DNA from: Rubellimicrobium arenae
GTDB lineage: Bacteria; Pseudomonadota; Alphaproteobacteria; Rhodobacterales; Rhodobacteraceae
NCBI RefSeq assembly: GCF_017916275.1
Contig: NZ_JAFMST010000004.1
Coordinates: forward strand, 186,001 to 250,000
Direction: 5' to 3'
DNA: 64,000 nucleotides
A program made the position numbers and the translations under genes. Under the pieces are notes generated by a model, which did not search any database, was not told the DNA's origin, and saw only the letters and a list, made by a program, of their open reading frames with translations. Of the stretch, positions 53,156 through 61,041 are shown piece after piece. Every line of letters begins with the position of its first letter. Positions within the stretch are counted from its first letter, which is position 1.

Positions 53156-56100
53156 ATGTCCAGTTCCCGCGTCACGGCCGTCCTGGGCCCGACGAACACC
53201 GGCAAGACCCACTACGCCATCGAGCGGATGCTGGCCCACCGCACGGGCGTCATCGGCCTGCCGCTCCGCCTCTTGGCCCGCGAGGTCTACGACCGCATCG
53301 TCGCGCTGCGCGGCCCGTCGGTGGTGGCCCTCGTGACCGGCGAGGAGCGGATCGTCCCCGACCGCGCCCAGTACTGGGTCTGCACCGTCGAGGCGATGCC
53401 CGACGGCATGGGCGCCGACTTCCTCGCCGTCGACGAGATCCAGCTTTGCGCCGATCCCGAACGCGGCCACGTCTTCACCGACCGCCTGCTCCACGCGCGC
53501 GGCCTGCACGAGACGCTGTTCCTGGGCTCGCTCACCATGCGGAACGCCATCGCGGGCCTCGTGCCCGGGGTGCAGTTCCTGACCCGCGACCGTTTCTCGA
53601 CGCTGACCTATACCGGCCCCAAGAAGATCAGCCGGATGCCCGAGCGGGCCGCCATCGTCGGCTTCTCGGTCGAGAACGTCTACGCCATCGCCGAGTTCAT
53701 CCGCCGCACGCGCGGCGGCGCGGCGGTCGTGATGGGCGCGCTCTCGCCCCGGACCCGCAACGCGCAGGTGGCGCTCTACCAGAACGGCGACGTGGACTTC
53801 CTGGTGGCCACCGACGCCATCGGCATGGGGCTCAACCTCGACATCGACCACGTCGCCTTCTCGGGGCTCCTCAAGTTCGACGGCCACCGCATGCGCGAGC
53901 TGGCCCCCGACGAGCTGGCACAGATCGCCGGGCGCGCCGGGCGGCACACGCAGAACGGCACCTTCGGCGTCACCGGCGAGGCGCATGACCTCGACCCGGA
54001 GGTGGTCGAAGCCATCGAGAACCACCAGTTCCGCCCCGTCACGCGGCTGATGTGGCGCAACTCCCGCCTCCAGTTCGGCAGCGTGAAGCGCCTGATCCAG
54101 ACCCTGGAGGAGCGGACGGACAACCCCTGGCTGGGCCGCGTGCGCGAAAGCGACGACCTGGGCGCGCTCCGCGCGCTGTCGGGCGACACCGAGGTCATGG
54201 CGCGGGCCACTGACGGCCCCTCGGTGCGCCTCCTTTGGGACGTCTGCCGCGTGCCCGACTTCCGCGGCATCTCCAAGGGCGAGCATGCGCAGCTCCTGGG
54301 CCAGATCTTCAACTTCCTGCACGAGAAGGGCCGCGTCCCCGCCGAATGGCTGGGCGAGGCCGTCCGCCGCATCGACCGCACCGACGGCGACATCGACACG
54401 CTGTCCAAGCGGTTGGCCTATATCCGCACCTGGACCTATGTGGCCCAACGCAAGGGCTGGGTCGGCGACGAGGGTTATTGGCGCGAAGAGACGCGCAGGG
54501 TAGAAGATCGCTTGTCGGACGCGCTGCACCAGGCTCTGACGGAACGTTTCGTGGACCGGCGGACGAGCACCCTCGCCCGGCGGCTCAGGCAAAAGGAGGT
54601 CCTCGTGGCCGAAGTCGATGACAAGGGCGCCGTGACGGTCGAGGGGCACGCCGTCGGACGGCTCGAAGGGTTCCGCTTCCGGGCGGAGCGCGCCGCCAAC
54701 CCGGACGAGGCCAAGACGCTGCGCCAGGCCGCCGCGCAGGCTCTCGCGCCGCAGTTCCATCTGCGCGCCGACCGCTTCTACAATGCCCCCGACACCGAGA
54801 TCGACTTCACCGAGCAGGGCGGCCTCATGTGGGGCGAACATGCGGTGGGCCGCCTCGCCAAGGGCGCGGACCCGCTCAAGCCCGAGGTCGTGGCCTTCGT
54901 GGACGAGGAAGCGGGCCCCGACGTGGCCGCCAAGGTGCAGCGCCGCCTCCAGCACTTCATGGACCGCAAGATCGCCGCCGCCATGGAGCCCCTGCTGAAC
55001 CTCCAGCGCGACGAGACCCTGACCGGCCTCGCCAAGGGCTTCGCCTACCGGCTCGTGGAAAGCCTGGGCATCATCCCGCGCGGCGACGTGGCCGACGAGG
55101 TCAAGCAGCTCGACCCCGAGGCGCGGACCGCGCTGCGCAAGCACGGCGTCCGGCTCGGCCAGTTCACCGTGTTCCTGCCCGCCCTCCTCAAGCCCGCGCC
55201 GACGCGGCTGCGGCTGGTTCTCTGGTCCCTGTCCAAGGGCCTCGACGAGTTTCCCTCCGCGCCGCCTCCGGGCCATGTCACCGTGCCGGCCCCGCAGGGG
55301 CTGCCGCAGGGCTTCTGGGCGATGGCCGGCTACCGCGCCGCGGGCGAGCGGGCGATCCGCATCGACATGCTCGAACGGCTGGCCGACATGCTCCGTGACA
55401 AGGACTCGCGGCAGGGCTTCGAGGCCGCGCCCGAGATGCTGTCCATCACCGGCCTGTCGCTCGAGACCTTCGCCAAGCTGATGGAAGGCCTGGGCTACCG
55501 GGCCGAGCGGGCGGAACGCCCCAAGGTGCGCGCGCCCAAGGCGGCCGTTGCCCCCACCCCGGCCGAGACTCCGTCCCCCGCCCCCATCGAGGAGCCGCCC
55601 GTCACCCCGACTCCGGACGTGACGCCCACCCCCTCCGAGACGCCGGCCGAGGATCCCTCGCCCACGCCCGACATCCAGCCCGGCGAACCCGCCGAGGTGC
55701 CCCAGCCCGATCTTCCCGATCCGGGCCTTCCCGGCGATACGCCCCCCGACACGCCCAGCGAGGTTCCCGTCGAGGAGCCGACCGAGGCCCCGGACCTTCC
55801 CCCGACCGAGCTGCCGGGCGACGAGCCCTCGGACATCCCCGACATCTCGCCCAGCGAGATGCCGGGCAGCGACATCCCCATGGAGATGCCCTACGACTCG
55901 CCCATGGAGATGCCGGGCAGCCCCTACGCCTCGGCCCAGCCCGTCGAGACCGAGGCCTACTACACCTTCACCTGGGGCGGACGCGCGCAGCGCCGCAACC
56001 AGGGAGAGCGTGGCGGGCCGCGCCAGGAGGGTCGTGGCCCCCGGCGCGACCAGGGTGCGGGCAACCGGCAGGACCGTCCGCAGGGGGATCGCCGCCCCCG

Positions 56101-56398
56101 CCAGGACCGGACGGCCGCGCCGGCCGAAGCGGGCGCGCCGCAGCCCGCCGAACCGGCCCGCCGCGACGCCCGGCCCGAGCGTGATTCGTCCCGCCCCGAC
56201 CGCCGGGAGTTCGCCAAGGGCAAGCCGCGCGGCGACCGTCCGGACCGCGAGGGCCGTCCCGAGCGCGGCCCCCGCCCCGACCGGCCCGAGCGCAGCCGCG
56301 CCCAGAACTTCGAGGCCCACCCCCCGCGCGAGGACAAGCGCCGCATCGATCCGGACAATCCCTTCGCGGCTGCCCTGGCGGGGTTCAAGACCAAGTGA
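53156..56398 (+). CDS. Suv3-like superfamily 2 RNA helicase with long disordered tail
   Basis: This is a 1080-residue helicase. Motif I GPTNTGKT is at 11-18, the DEIQ Walker B near 94-97, motif V/VI TDAIGMGLNLDIDH near 219-232 and QIAGRAGR near 260-267. A Suv3-type C-terminal core runs to about 780. The last 300 residues are low complexity: an acidic Pro/Glu/Asp part (about 785-950), then an Arg-rich part with RPDR and RG repeats, ending in a DPDNPFAAALAG motif. Suv3 unwinds RNA for degradation in mitochondria; here it may work with the RNA degradosome. The ATG at 53156 is close to motif I. Confidence 0.88.
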   Translation: MSSSRVTAVLGPTNTGKTHYAIERMLAHRTGVIGLPLRLLAREVYDRIVALRGPSVVALVTGEERIVPDRAQYWVCTVEAMPDGMGADFLAVDEIQLCADPERGHVFTDRLLHARGLHETLFLGSLTMRNAIAGLVPGVQFLTRDRFSTLTYTGPKKISRMPERAAIVGFSVENVYAIAEFIRRTRGGAAVVMGALSPRTRNAQVALYQNGDVDFLVATDAIGMGLNLDIDHVAFSGLLKFDGHRMRELAPDELAQIAGRAGRHTQNGTFGVTGEAHDLDPEVVEAIENHQFRPVTRLMWRNSRLQFGSVKRLIQTLEERTDNPWLGRVRESDDLGALRALSGDTEVMARATDGPSVRLLWDVCRVPDFRGISKGEHAQLLGQIFNFLHEKGRVPAEWLGEAVRRIDRTDGDIDTLSKRLAYIRTWTYVAQRKGWVGDEGYWREETRRVEDRLSDALHQALTERFVDRRTSTLARRLRQKEVLVAEVDDKGAVTVEGHAVGRLEGFRFRAERAANPDEAKTLRQAAAQALAPQFHLRADRFYNAPDTEIDFTEQGGLMWGEHAVGRLAKGADPLKPEVVAFVDEEAGPDVAAKVQRRLQHFMDRKIAAAMEPLLNLQRDETLTGLAKGFAYRLVESLGIIPRGDVADEVKQLDPEARTALRKHGVRLGQFTVFLPALLKPAPTRLRLVLWSLSKGLDEFPSAPPPGHVTVPAPQGLPQGFWAMAGYRAAGERAIRIDMLERLADMLRDKDSRQGFEAAPEMLSITGLSLETFAKLMEGLGYRAERAERPKVRAPKAAVAPTPAETPSPAPIEEPPVTPTPDVTPTPSETPAEDPSPTPDIQPGEPAEVPQPDLPDPGLPGDTPPDTPSEVPVEEPTEAPDLPPTELPGDEPSDIPDISPSEMPGSDIPMEMPYDSPMEMPGSPYASAQPVETEAYYTFTWGGRAQRRNQGERGGPRQEGRGPRRDQGAGNRQDRPQGDRRPRQDRTAAPAEAGAPQPAEPARRDARPERDSSRPDRREFAKGKPRGDRPDREGRPERGPRPDRPERSRAQNFEAHPPREDKRRIDPDNPFAAALAGFKTK

Positions 56399-56703
56399 CC
56401 GACGCGTCGGGGGGGTCTCGGCCGACCATCCGCCTCGACAAGTGGCTCTGGCAGGCGCGGTTCCTGAAATCGCGCAGCCTCGCCGCCGATCTCGTCTCCG
56501 AAGGACGGCTCCGCGTGAACGGCCAGCCGACCGACAAGCCGGCCCGCGCCGTGGGGGCCGGGGACGTCCTGACCTTCGCGCTCCATGGCCGGGTGCGGGT
56601 CGTCCGCATCCTCGACCTGGGCGAGCGGCGCGGCCCCGCTCCGGAGGCGCAGGGGCTTTACGAGGATCTCGCCCCCGCCACGCCATCCGCTCCGCTTGAA
56701 TGA
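56395..56703 (+). CDS. S4-domain RNA-binding protein, Hsp15 type
   Basis: This is a 102-residue S4 protein (IRLDKWLWQARFLKSRSLA near 12-30, followed by GRLRVNG near 37-43), related to Hsp15, which binds free 50S subunits with stalled peptidyl-tRNA. The start is a GTG overlapping the helicase stop (GTGA), so the two RNA-binding proteins are translationally coupled. Confidence 0.88.
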   Translation: MTDASGGSRPTIRLDKWLWQARFLKSRSLAADLVSEGRLRVNGQPTDKPARAVGAGDVLTFALHGRVRVVRILDLGERRGPAPEAQGLYEDLAPATPSAPLE

Positions 56704-56752
56704 TCCGGGGGGCCGGGTTAGGTCACGGCCCGACCAGGAGACTTGAATCCCC

Positions 56753-57088
56753 ATGACCTACGTCGTCACCGAAAACTGCATCGCCTGCAAATACACGGAT
56801 TGCGTGGAGGTGTGCCCCGTCGACTGCTTCTACGAGGGCGAGAACTTTCTGGTGATCCACCCCGACGAATGCATCGACTGCGGCGTCTGCGAGCCCGAGT
56901 GCCCCGCCGACGCCATCCGCCCCGACACCGAGCCCGACATGGCCAAATGGGTGGAGTTCAACCGCAAATACGCCGAACGCTGGCCCGTCATCACCGTCAA
57001 GAAGGATCCCCTCCCCACCGCCGAGGAGATGGACGGCAAGCCCGGCAAGATGGACCTCTTCAGCGAGGCGGCGGGCGAAGGCAGCTGA
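56753..57088 (+). CDS. fdxA: seven-iron ferredoxin FdxA
   Basis: FdxA, 111 residues, carries one [3Fe-4S] and one [4Fe-4S] cluster. Cys ligands are C9, C17, C21, C25 (with C12 as an extra) and C40, C43, C46, C50. The C-terminal region resembles Azotobacter ferredoxin I. It is a low-potential electron carrier. The ATG has GGAGA upstream. CarD follows downstream, an order often seen in alphaproteobacteria. Confidence 0.93.
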   Translation: MTYVVTENCIACKYTDCVEVCPVDCFYEGENFLVIHPDECIDCGVCEPECPADAIRPDTEPDMAKWVEFNRKYAERWPVITVKKDPLPTAEEMDGKPGKMDLFSEAAGEGS

Positions 57089-57211
57089 CACGCCCCCACG
57101 CGGCCGGACGCCGGCCAGCCCTGCAGGCACGCGCGCCGCACTTCCACGGCTCGCGCATTTGTGCTATGGGTCCTCCCAAATGATCACCCAACGCACTTGA
57201 ATCGACCGACT

Positions 57212-57261
57212 CGGCAACACACCTGACGGGGACTTCGTTTCCGTCGGGTTTCTTGTTGCCG
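57212..57261 (+). promoter_or_regulatory. two-part stem-loop in the carD leader
   Basis: CGGCAACA (57212-57219) pairs with TGTTGCCG (57254-57261) and, inside, CCTGACGG (57222-57229) pairs with CCGTCGGG (57241-57248). The inner stem is followed by TTTCTTGTT. It is 47 bases before carD. It may terminate read-through from fdxA or act as an attenuator. Confidence 0.6.
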
Positions 57262-57308
57262 CAGACCCCGTTCGGTTCGGCGCAGGCGCCAGGTTTGGAA
57301 GGACCCCC

Positions 57309-57818
57309 ATGACCAAGACCAAGAAGAGCGAGTTCCGCCCCGACGATTTCGTTGTCTACCCCGCTCATGGCGTGGGCAAGATCGTCTCGATCGAGGAGCA
57401 GGAAGTCGCCGGCTTCAAGCTCGAGCTGTTCGTCATCTCCTTCGAGAAGGACAAGATGACGTTGCGCGTGCCCACCAACAAGGCGACCGAGGCGGGCCTG
57501 CGCGCCCTGTCCTCCGCCGACACGGTGGCCCATGCGCTCAAGACGCTCAAGGGCAAGGCCAAGGTCAAGAAGGCGATGTGGTCCCGTCGCGCCCAGGAAT
57601 ACGAACAGAAGATCAATTCGGGCGATCTCATCGCCATCGCCGAGGTGGTCCGCGACCTGCACCGGGCTGATGACCAGCGCGAGCAATCCTATTCCGAGCG
57701 TCAGCTTTACGAAGCCGCCCTTGAACGCCTGACTCGCGAGATCGCGGCCGTCAGCGGGAACGACGAAAAGGCCGCCGCCAAGGAGATCGACGAGGTTCTG
57801 GTCGGCCGCGCCGCCTGA
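57309..57818 (+). CDS. CarD-family transcription regulator
   Basis: This 169-residue protein has the CarD/CdnL fold: an N-terminal RNA-polymerase-interacting (Tudor-like) domain (about 9-70, with VYPAHGVGKI near 18-27) and a helical DNA-binding domain (about 80-165). These proteins bind the polymerase beta subunit and stabilise open promoters, mainly for rRNA and growth genes. The ATG at 57309 has GGAAGGA upstream, and a terminator follows at 57841. Confidence 0.93.
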   Translation: MTKTKKSEFRPDDFVVYPAHGVGKIVSIEEQEVAGFKLELFVISFEKDKMTLRVPTNKATEAGLRALSSADTVAHALKTLKGKAKVKKAMWSRRAQEYEQKINSGDLIAIAEVVRDLHRADDQREQSYSERQLYEAALERLTREIAAVSGNDEKAAAKEIDEVLVGRAA

Positions 57819-57840
57819 TCGCCTCCGATCGATCCGATTC

Positions 57841-57868
57841 AGGGCCGCATCCCGCCGGGTGCGGCCCT
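57841..57868 (+). terminator. terminator of carD
   Basis: AGGGCCGCA (57841-57849) pairs with TGCGGCCCT (57860-57868) across a loop that itself can pair CCC with GGG; TTG and TCAT follow. It closes the carD transcript. Confidence 0.7.
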
Positions 57869-57869
57869 T

Positions 57870-58334
57870 GTCATGTCCGGTCCAGGCATCACGTCACGTG
57901 GACCACTGGAAATCCGGCCCGTTGCGCGCGCCCACCCCCTCCGCCCGGTGCGGTAACGGCTTGGTAACCCTGTTCCTCCACTCTCCTCCGCATCGACACC
58001 AGAGAGACGGGTCGGCCTGAATCGGGTCGGGATCCTGCGCGTGACGCAGGCCCCCCTGACCGGGCCCCCGGGAACGGAGACACTCACCAGGCTTGGCGCC
58101 GGGCTGCACCGCCCCCGCCCTTTCGGCGCGCAACGTTGAGCCGCCCACATACCCGGGGTCCCGCACCCCCTGTAGACTCAAGCCCGCGCCGTGAACCCGG
58201 ACGGTCTGGACAGGCCACGACCCCCGCGCGGGCTCGATGAGGCAACCCAGAGGCCCCGCGGGATCTCGATCATGTCCGGGGGCTGGCCCGCCCGCCGCCC
58301 TACACCTCGCTGGCGGCCGTGCTACCCTTGGGGC
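57870..58334. other. long non-coding gap between carD terminator and exonuclease gene
   Basis: I see no convincing gene or RNA in this GC-rich stretch. It has one perfect small hairpin, CCTGCG-CGTGA-CGCAGG at 58034-58050. Reading frames in it lack ribosome sites and family features. The promoter of the exonuclease operon should lie at its right side. Confidence 0.5.
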
Positions 58335-59384
58335 ATGAACGTTCTCACCTTCACGGACAGGGGCATCTACTGCCCTGCGGGGGATTTCCACATCGACCCC
58401 TGGCGGCCCGTTCCCCGCGCCCTCCTCACGCACGGCCACTCCGACCACGCCCGCGGAGGGATGGACACCTACCTGTCCACCGACCTGGCCGCGCCGGTGA
58501 TCCGGCACCGCCTGGGGCCCATCCGCCTCGACACGATCCGCTACGGCGAGCCGCGCCAGATCGGCGGGGCCAAGGTATCGTTCCATCCGGCCGGCCATGT
58601 GCCCGGCTCCGCGCAGATCCGGGTCGAGGTCGGGGGCGAGGTCTGGGTGGTGTCGGGCGACTACAAGGTCGTGGACGACGGCCTGTCCACCCCCTGGGAG
58701 CCCGTCCGCTGCCACGCCTTCATCTCCGAATGCACCTTCGGCCTCCCCGTCTTCCGCTGGACCCCGCAGGAGGAACTGCGCGACCAGGTCAACGGCTGGT
58801 GGGCGCAGAACGCCAGCGAGGGACGCTTCTCCCTTCTGGGCGCCTACAGCCTGGGCAAGGCGCAACGGGTCATGCACCTCCTCGACCCGTCCATCGGACC
58901 GATCCTGACGCATGGCGCGGTCGAGGCGGTGACGCAGGTCCTTCGGGACCAGGGCATGCCGCTGCCGCCCACGACCCGCGTGACCCCCGACCTCGACCTC
59001 AAGGCGCATGCGGGGGCCATGGTCATCGCCACGCCCTCGGCGCTCAACTCCACCTGGGCCCGCAAGTTCGGCAACGCCTCGACCGCCGTCGCCTCGGGCT
59101 GGATGGCGCTCCGGGGCATCCGTCGCCGGCGCGGCACCGACCGGGGCTTCGTCATGTCCGACCACGCCGACTGGCCCGGCCTGAACGAGGCCATCCGCGC
59201 GACCGGCGCCGAGAAGGTCTTCGTGACCCACGGCTACACCGCCGCCTTCCGCCGCTGGCTCGAGGAGCAGGGCTACGACGCCGGCATCGTGTCCACCGAC
59301 TACGCGGGCGAGGAGGTCCTCGCGCATGACGAGGCGCCCAAGGACATCATCGACGAGGATGCGCCGGGCGGAGCCGTCGCATGA
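58335..59384 (+). CDS. ligase-associated DNA exonuclease (metallo-beta-lactamase fold)
   Basis: This is a 349-residue enzyme of the metallo-beta-lactamase/beta-CASP group. The metal motif is H33-G-H35-S-D37-H38 (THGHSDHARGG), with another His in HPAGHVPGS near 80 and MSDHADW near 275. It matches the exonuclease partner of bacterial ATP-dependent DNA ligases and is a likely DNA end-processing nuclease. I took the ATG at 58335 because the fold begins there. The stop overlaps the ligase start (ATGA). Confidence 0.88.
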   Translation: MNVLTFTDRGIYCPAGDFHIDPWRPVPRALLTHGHSDHARGGMDTYLSTDLAAPVIRHRLGPIRLDTIRYGEPRQIGGAKVSFHPAGHVPGSAQIRVEVGGEVWVVSGDYKVVDDGLSTPWEPVRCHAFISECTFGLPVFRWTPQEELRDQVNGWWAQNASEGRFSLLGAYSLGKAQRVMHLLDPSIGPILTHGAVEAVTQVLRDQGMPLPPTTRVTPDLDLKAHAGAMVIATPSALNSTWARKFGNASTAVASGWMALRGIRRRRGTDRGFVMSDHADWPGLNEAIRATGAEKVFVTHGYTAAFRRWLEEQGYDAGIVSTDYAGEEVLAHDEAPKDIIDEDAPGGAVA

Positions 59385-60970
59385 AGGACTTCGCCGCCCT
59401 GTACGGCCGGCTCGACCAGACGACCCGCACCAACGCCAAGGTCGCGGCGCTGGCCGACTACTTCCGGACCGCCCCGGATGCCGACAAGCTCTGGACGGTG
59501 GCGCTCTTTTCCGGCCGCCGTCCGCGCCGGACGATCACCGCGACCTCGCTGCGCGACTGGGCCGCCGAACGGGCGGGCCTGCCGCTCTGGCTCTTCGAGG
59601 AGTCCTACGGGATCGTCGGCGACCTGAGCGAGACGATCGCCCTCATCCTGCCGCCGCCGTCGAAGGACAGCGACCAGCCCCTGTCCTACTGGATCGCCCG
59701 CCTGCGCGAGCTGTCCGCCCTGCCCGAGCCCGAACGCAAGGCCGGGATCCTCGACGCCTGGGATTCGCTGCCGGGGTCCGAACGGTTCCTGTTCACCAAG
59801 CTCCTGACCGGCAGCTTCCGCGTGGGCGTCAGCCAGACCCTGATGACCAAGGCGCTGGCCCAGGCCACCGACCAGCCCGAGACCGAGGTGGCGCACCGCC
59901 TCATGGGGGACTGGACGCCCGAGACGACGACCTGGGCGCGGCTCCTCCACGAGGGCGAGGCGCGGGACGACAGCGCCCGCCCCTACCCCTTCTACCTCGC
60001 CTACCAGCTCGAGGACCCGGCCGACCTCGGCGACCCCGCCGACTGGTTCGCCGAGCGCAAGTGGGACGGCATCCGGGGCCAGCTGATCCTGCGCGAGGGG
60101 AAGCACCACCTCTGGAGCCGGGGCGAGGATCTCATCACCGACCGCTTCCCCGAGCTCGCCCGCGCCATCGACTGGCTGCCCCACGGCACCGTCCTCGATG
60201 GCGAGATCCTGGCCTGGGACGGCGACCATCCGATGACCTTCAACGCGCTCCAGCCCCGGATCGGGCGCAAGACCGTGCCCAAGTCGCTCCTGACGACCGC
60301 CCCCGTGGTGCTGATGACCTACGACCTCCTGGAGCAGGACGGCCACGACATCCGCCCCGTCCCGTTCCAGGACCGGCGCCAGCGCCTCGAGGCGCTTCTC
60401 ACCGGCCTCCCGCCCGAGGCGCCGCTCCGCCTTTCGCCTCCCGTGCCCTTCGCCACCGTGGACGACCTGCGGGAGGAACGGCTCCGCGCCCGCGAGGAAG
60501 GGGCCGAGGGCCTCATGCTCAAGCGGCGGTCGTCCCCCTACGGCACGGGCCGCAAGAAGGGGGACTGGTGGAAATGGAAGGTGGATCCGCTGACCATCGA
60601 TGCGGTGATGGTCTACGCCCAGGCGGGCTCGGGCCGCCGCGCCAACCTGTTCACCGACTTCACCTTCGCCGTCCGGAACGGCAACGAGCTCGTGCCCTTC
60701 ACCAAGGCCTATTCCGGCCTGACCGACGCCGAGTTCCGCCAGATCACCGCTTGGGTGAACAAGCACACCGTCCAGAAGTTCGGCCCCGTCCGGCAGGTCG
60801 AACCGGTTCAGGTCTTCGAGATCGGCTTCGAGGGCATCCAGGCGTCGCCGCGCCACAAGTCCGGCGTGGCCTTGCGCTTTCCCCGGATGCTCCGCTGGCG
60901 GCACGACAAGCCGGTGAACGAGATCGACACCCTCGACACCCTGCGGGAGATCCTCGCCGCTCACGGCTGA
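59381..60970 (+). CDS. ATP-dependent DNA ligase
   Basis: This 529-residue ligase has an N-terminal DNA-binding domain (1-190), a nucleotidyltransferase domain with K227 in motif I (KWDGIR), motifs III-V including EGLMLKRR near 379-386, and an OB domain at the C-terminus. It seals nicks in DNA repair together with the coupled exonuclease. The full set (Lhr helicase and a phosphoesterase) does not follow; the next gene is a peptidase. Confidence 0.92.
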   Translation: MKDFAALYGRLDQTTRTNAKVAALADYFRTAPDADKLWTVALFSGRRPRRTITATSLRDWAAERAGLPLWLFEESYGIVGDLSETIALILPPPSKDSDQPLSYWIARLRELSALPEPERKAGILDAWDSLPGSERFLFTKLLTGSFRVGVSQTLMTKALAQATDQPETEVAHRLMGDWTPETTTWARLLHEGEARDDSARPYPFYLAYQLEDPADLGDPADWFAERKWDGIRGQLILREGKHHLWSRGEDLITDRFPELARAIDWLPHGTVLDGEILAWDGDHPMTFNALQPRIGRKTVPKSLLTTAPVVLMTYDLLEQDGHDIRPVPFQDRRQRLEALLTGLPPEAPLRLSPPVPFATVDDLREERLRAREEGAEGLMLKRRSSPYGTGRKKGDWWKWKVDPLTIDAVMVYAQAGSGRRANLFTDFTFAVRNGNELVPFTKAYSGLTDAEFRQITAWVNKHTVQKFGPVRQVEPVQVFEIGFEGIQASPRHKSGVALRFPRMLRWRHDKPVNEIDTLDTLREILAAHG

Positions 60971-61041
60971 GGGGGCCGCACTTCCCCCGCGACGAGGCGG
61001 CGACTATCTAGGGCCCCAGACCAGATTGGAAGGGACCGCCC

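Noticed and set aside
52898-56686. A 1262-codon open frame on the minus strand opposite the helicase gene
   Set aside because: It is a shadow of codon bias in GC-rich DNA. The translation is rich in Arg, Gly and His without any domain, while the plus strand encodes a clear helicase.
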